DNA of 64,000 bases from CALRQJ02 sp943370285 (GTDB taxonomy: Bacteria > Bacteroidota > Bacteroidia > Chitinophagales > Chitinophagaceae), in assembly GCA_943370285.1 (NCBI GenBank), contig CALRQJ020000004.1:124001-188000 (forward strand), given 5' to 3'. Under the pieces are notes generated by a model, which made no database searches, was not told where the DNA came from, and saw only the letters and a program-made list of their open reading frames with translations. Position 1 is the stretch's first letter. Each line of letters begins with the position of its first letter. A program made the position numbers and the translations under genes. Below, in pieces: positions 60,458 to 64,000 of the stretch.

Positions 60458-63070
60458 ATGCACATGCAAAAGCAACATTTACCCTTATTAATGATGGTAT
60501 TGACCATATTATTTGTTAGCTGCAAAGAATCTGGCAACAGTCGTACTAAAAAAGAAAAAGAATACATTGATAAAGCAATGGAACAAGAGTTTGAAATGAC
60601 TTACGATCCGGCGTTAAATAGTATTCCGTCAGAACGATTAATACAAGCAAGGGCTTATATGAATACTTTTCAAACCAATGGTATTTATAGAACAAGTTCA
60701 ATTAGTTGGGTTGAAAGAGGACCTAACCAAGTTGGGGGTAGAACAAGAGCCGTCATTATTGATAAAAGAGATGCCACAGGAAATACCATTTTTGTTGGAG
60801 GCGTTGGTGGTGGCATTTGGAAATGCACCAATTTTAAATCAACACCGGTGTGGACACCATTAAACGACTTTATGGCCAATATTGCCATCAGTGCTTTGGT
60901 GCAAGACCCCGTAACTCCTAACACCATGTATGCCGGTACCGGCGAGGGTTGGTTTGGTGTTGGAATGATTCAAGGTAAAGGAATCTATAAAACCACTGAT
61001 GGTGGTGTAAATTGGAATTTAATTACTTCAACAACTAATTTTGAATTTGTACAAGATTTAGCCATTGATAATAATGGCCGATTATATGCTACCCTGCGTA
61101 ATGCAGCAGGTTCATTCAGAGGCTTGCAACGTTCAACAGATGGCGGTACAACTTGGACTCAAGTTTTAGGTGCCCCAATTGATAATTTTGCAACCGGAAG
61201 AGCAGCAGATTTAGAAATTGCGACCAATGGCGATATTTATGTAACCTTTGGTATCCAATCAACAACAGGTACTATTTTTAAATCGAGTGCCGCTGCCAAT
61301 GGTACTAACACAGGTGCTTTAGGTACTTGGACAAATATTACACCTACAGGTACATGGCAAAGAATTGATGTAGCAGTTTCTCCAAGCAATTCTAATGTTG
61401 TATATGCTTTAATGCAAGGAACCGGAAGTAGTGCCGGTGGTATTAGAAGAAGTGATGATGGTGGAACTACTTGGACAACAATCAACCTACCAAGTTGGTG
61501 CGATCAAGGGTCTACCAACGCAGATTTTACCCGTGGACAAGCTTGGTATGACCTGATTATTAGTGTTGACCCAAACAATAGCAATACAGTTATCATTGGT
61601 GGTGTTGATATGTTACGTAGTACAGATGGTGGAGCCACTTTCCAACAAATTTCACAATGGGCAGGTGGTTGTGCAAGCTTACCGAATGTTCATGCCGATA
61701 TTCACAATGTGGTATATTATCCCGGGTCTTCCACCGAAATTATTTCTGCCACCGATGGTGGTATTTATTACAGTAGTACAGGTGGAACAAGTTGGTCAAA
61801 TAAAAATACCGGTTACCGCGTAACACAGTTTTATGCTTGCGCTGTTCACCCTACAAATACCAATTATTTTTTAGCCGGTGCACAAGATAATGGAACACAA
61901 CGTTTTAATGCTCCCGGTCTTAGCAATACAACTGTTGCAAGAGGTGGTGATGGTGCATTTTGCCATATAGACGCAACAGACGGACAAATTCAAACCGTAC
62001 AAACTACGGGTAATAGTATTTCTTATTCTAGAAACGGAGGCACTAACTTTAGTACAGTTCCAGGTTCATCTTCCTCAACCGGTAGATTTATCAATCCATC
62101 AGATTATGATGATGTATTAGATGTATTGTACTCTGCTAGTTCAACCAATGCGTATGGTTTAGTGACCAATTTAAATAGCACATCTAATCCTAGTTTTCAA
62201 ACGGTAACACTCAACTCAACGGTATTGTCTAATAAGCAGATTTCTGCCATTAAAGTTGATCCTAATGCAAGCAGTGGAGGCGTGGCATGGTTTGCATCTA
62301 CCAGCGGTAGTGCTGCACCTTCGTTAACAAAATTGAGTAATCTACATACCGGATTGCCTACTGTTGAGTTTAATACAGCCATTTTTGCTTTACCAAACGG
62401 CGCATATGTTTCTAGCATTGATGTAGAGAATGGAAATGCGAATCACTTATTAGTTACTGTTTCAAATTATGGCGTAGTAAGTGTGTGGGAAAGTACAGAT
62501 GGCGGAAACAGTTTTACTGCGATAGAAGGTAATTTGCCCGACATGCCTATAAGATGGGGTATTTTCTTACCTAATAGCGTAGCACTAACAGGAACAACTA
62601 CAGGCGGTGGAATTATGTTGGCCACTGAATTAGGTGTTTGGGCTACTAGCCAAGTAAATGGTTCATCTACTAACTGGGTGCCGGTGAATACAGGTTTAGC
62701 CAATGTTTCTTCTCATATGTTACAATACAGACCATCTGATAAGTTAGTGGCAGTTGCAACACATGGTAGGGGTTTGTTTACCACCAATCTTCCATCTATT
62801 ACAACAAGTGTTAATACCCTTTCTAATACAAAAGGGTTTATTAATTATGTATCGGCCGACAAAAATAACTTGCTCATCAAAACAGGTAATCTTACAGGCA
62901 TTATGCAAATGACGATACAATTGTTTGATATGAATGGTAGGTTAGTTAAGCAACAAGTAAATAGCTATGGAAGCTTGAATATTGGTATTGGAACCATAGC
63001 TTCTGGTACCTATGTAGTCAAAATACGAGGAGACAAAAAAGAACAATACACCCAACAAATTGTAAAGTAA
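60458..63070 (+). CDS. BNR/VPS10-type beta-propeller protein with lipobox and T9SS sorting domain
   Basis: An 870-residue protein. The N-terminus has a lipobox-like end (ILFVSCKES, Cys22). Roughly eight BNR/Asp-box motifs lie between residues 110 and 710 (for example KTTDGGVNW, RSTDGGTTW, RSDDGGTTW, RSTDGGATF, ESTDGGNSF). A C-terminal T9SS domain (about 800-870: LFDMNGRLVKQQ, GTYVVKIRGDKKEQYTQQIVK) follows. A lipobox together with a T9SS domain is unusual. ATG 60458 could alternatively be replaced by the Met two residues later. Ligand-binding surface protein, function unknown. Confidence 0.87.
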   Translation: MHMQKQHLPLLMMVLTILFVSCKESGNSRTKKEKEYIDKAMEQEFEMTYDPALNSIPSERLIQARAYMNTFQTNGIYRTSSISWVERGPNQVGGRTRAVIIDKRDATGNTIFVGGVGGGIWKCTNFKSTPVWTPLNDFMANIAISALVQDPVTPNTMYAGTGEGWFGVGMIQGKGIYKTTDGGVNWNLITSTTNFEFVQDLAIDNNGRLYATLRNAAGSFRGLQRSTDGGTTWTQVLGAPIDNFATGRAADLEIATNGDIYVTFGIQSTTGTIFKSSAAANGTNTGALGTWTNITPTGTWQRIDVAVSPSNSNVVYALMQGTGSSAGGIRRSDDGGTTWTTINLPSWCDQGSTNADFTRGQAWYDLIISVDPNNSNTVIIGGVDMLRSTDGGATFQQISQWAGGCASLPNVHADIHNVVYYPGSSTEIISATDGGIYYSSTGGTSWSNKNTGYRVTQFYACAVHPTNTNYFLAGAQDNGTQRFNAPGLSNTTVARGGDGAFCHIDATDGQIQTVQTTGNSISYSRNGGTNFSTVPGSSSSTGRFINPSDYDDVLDVLYSASSTNAYGLVTNLNSTSNPSFQTVTLNSTVLSNKQISAIKVDPNASSGGVAWFASTSGSAAPSLTKLSNLHTGLPTVEFNTAIFALPNGAYVSSIDVENGNANHLLVTVSNYGVVSVWESTDGGNSFTAIEGNLPDMPIRWGIFLPNSVALTGTTTGGGIMLATELGVWATSQVNGSSTNWVPVNTGLANVSSHMLQYRPSDKLVAVATHGRGLFTTNLPSITTSVNTLSNTKGFINYVSADKNNLLIKTGNLTGIMQMTIQLFDMNGRLVKQQVNSYGSLNIGIGTIASGTYVVKIRGDKKEQYTQQIVK

Positions 63071-63086
63071 TATTTGAACATTGATT

Positions 63087-63118
63087 AAATCCCTTCAGCA
63101 AAACTGAGGGGATTTTTA
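63087..63118 (+). terminator. Rho-independent terminator
   Basis: A 12-bp stem with one G-U pair (63087-63098 with 63104-63115) has a 5-nt loop and T residues. It ends the BNR gene. Confidence 0.82.
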
Positions 63119-63181
63119 ATTAGTAAGATATCAAACTACATAATAAAAATCCGAGTATATTTATAAAGGAAAAATAGGCTG

Positions 63182-64000
63182 ATGAAAAATATTTTGCTCA
63201 TACTGCTAGTATTTATAACAGCTAATTGTTATGGTCAAAATAGCAACTATCAATTGCAATTAAAGCATAGTACTTTCACACCAGATGAGCATACATCAAA
63301 CTTTAATTGGAAAACATTTTACAATAGTATTTCGCCGGTCAATGAACAACGTTTTGTGTTAATTCAATTTTATCAAACACCTCATCAATTACAAAAAGAC
63401 CAACTCAAAACTGCCGGAATATTTTTGCATGATTATGTTACGGCAAACACTTTTACTGCAAGCATTCATCATCAACCGGAAATACATCTTAAGTCATTCG
63501 GTGTAAGAAGCATAACTGTATTACCAATTGCTGCCAAAATTAATCCTACTTTATTACAAGGCCACTTTCCAGCCCATGCAATTAAACAGCCTAATACAAT
63601 TGATGTAGATGTGCAATTAAGTAAGGGGATTTTGGTGACAGATGCCATTGAATTGTTGGGAAAGAAAGGATTTATGATAATTAATAATCGGTTTAATAAC
63701 AATCACATCGTTGGTTTGAGACTATCACAACAAAAACTAACAGATTTAATTGAATTGCCATTTGTTGAATATGTTAGTGCTACACTACCTGCCGATCGGT
63801 TGCTCAATGATGAATTACGTTCTAATGCTAGGGCCAATATTTTGAATGCACCTCTTATCGATGGAGGTGAACATCTTAACGGCAGTGGTGTTACCATTGG
63901 TCATGGTGATGACGGCGATATTACTTCACATATCGATTTAAAAGATAGAGTAATTAATCATACCCTTGGATATCCTTTCAGTCATGCTACACAAACAGCG
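63182..64000 (+). CDS. Subtilisin-family (S8) serine protease, N-terminal part, cut by window end
   Basis: An open frame from ATG 63182 runs 273 codons to the window edge without a stop. The first residues form a signal peptide (MKNILLILLVFITANCYGQ). About 220 residues of N-terminal, propeptide-like region follow. The catalytic domain then begins with the conserved motif GSGVTIGHGDDGDITSHIDL, where GDDG is the Asp-containing motif of S8 proteases in Bacteroidota. The His and Ser regions lie beyond the window. T9SS secretion is likely by analogy with neighbours but cannot be seen here. Confidence 0.75.
   Translation, partial: MKNILLILLVFITANCYGQNSNYQLQLKHSTFTPDEHTSNFNWKTFYNSISPVNEQRFVLIQFYQTPHQLQKDQLKTAGIFLHDYVTANTFTASIHHQPEIHLKSFGVRSITVLPIAAKINPTLLQGHFPAHAIKQPNTIDVDVQLSKGILVTDAIELLGKKGFMIINNRFNNNHIVGLRLSQQKLTDLIELPFVEYVSATLPADRLLNDELRSNARANILNAPLIDGGEHLNGSGVTIGHGDDGDITSHIDLKDRVINHTLGYPFSHATQTA

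Noticed and set aside
1..64000. CRISPR array, tRNA, rRNA or insertion sequence
   Set aside because: I saw no regular short repeats with spacers, no cloverleaf-like segments in the gene gaps and no transposase frame.

Overview
The window is AT-rich chromosomal DNA from a member of the Bacteroidota, most likely of the order Chitinophagales (family Chitinophagaceae). The family-level placement is an inference. The phylum call rests on several things seen together: type IX secretion (T9SS) C-terminal sorting domains, TonB-dependent receptors with an N-terminal carboxypeptidase-regulatory-like domain, a fused alpha/beta 2-oxoacid dehydrogenase E1, DUF1573, DUF5689, DUF5777 and DUF4954 proteins, starts that mostly lack Shine-Dalgarno sequences, and promoter-like TAnnTTTG (-7) boxes. 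I see no rRNA, tRNA, CRISPR array, phage or complete insertion sequence.

Layout. 1-6120: tail of a LolA-like protein, a GH31 alpha-glucosidase and a sortilin/BNR beta-propeller protein. 6120-7730: a gene-free 0.5 kb with strong RNA-like pairing, then trmD and an S4-domain protein. 7919-12501: an accessory cluster with two lipoprotein c-type cytochromes, an OB-fold protein, YceI, a DUF5777 beta-barrel and a His-containing four-helix membrane protein, bracketed by two members of one unnamed small-protein family. 12582-18174: a TonB-dependent receptor and two T9SS cargo proteins with nearly identical sorting domains. 18546-29855: SPFH protein, E1 fusion, DUF1573 pair, aminotransferase, Nif3-like protein, zinc-ribbon coiled-coil protein, TPR protein and recN.

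29906-34931 is dominated by fatty-acid synthesis (fabI, acpP, fabF) with rnc, a SemiSWEET, a GNAT enzyme and a lipid kinase. 34977-43000 holds a second GNAT, glmS with a DUF4954 left-handed beta-helix protein, two ABC ATPases without permeases, a cobalamin adenosyltransferase and gatC. 43080-47930 contains a glycosyltransferase, an NtrC-type regulator, an orphan REC-HPt protein and small or lipid-anchored proteins. 48088-49889 is an RRM protein and the rpsF-rpsR-rplI operon. 50081-56500 is a surface-nutrient island: two endonuclease/exonuclease/phosphatase-fold proteins flanking a TonB receptor and a DUF5689 lipoprotein. The window ends with htpG, a ferredoxin reductase-like protein, a large BNR protein with a T9SS domain, and the start of a subtilisin-family protease cut by the window edge.

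The best candidate for an under-described system is the 7.9-12.5 kb cytochrome/beta-barrel cluster. Its genes look like parts of an outer-membrane or periplasmic electron-transfer module, but that reading is an inference from gene content only. The second is the TonB/DUF5689/nuclease island, which could scavenge nucleic acid or phosphate.
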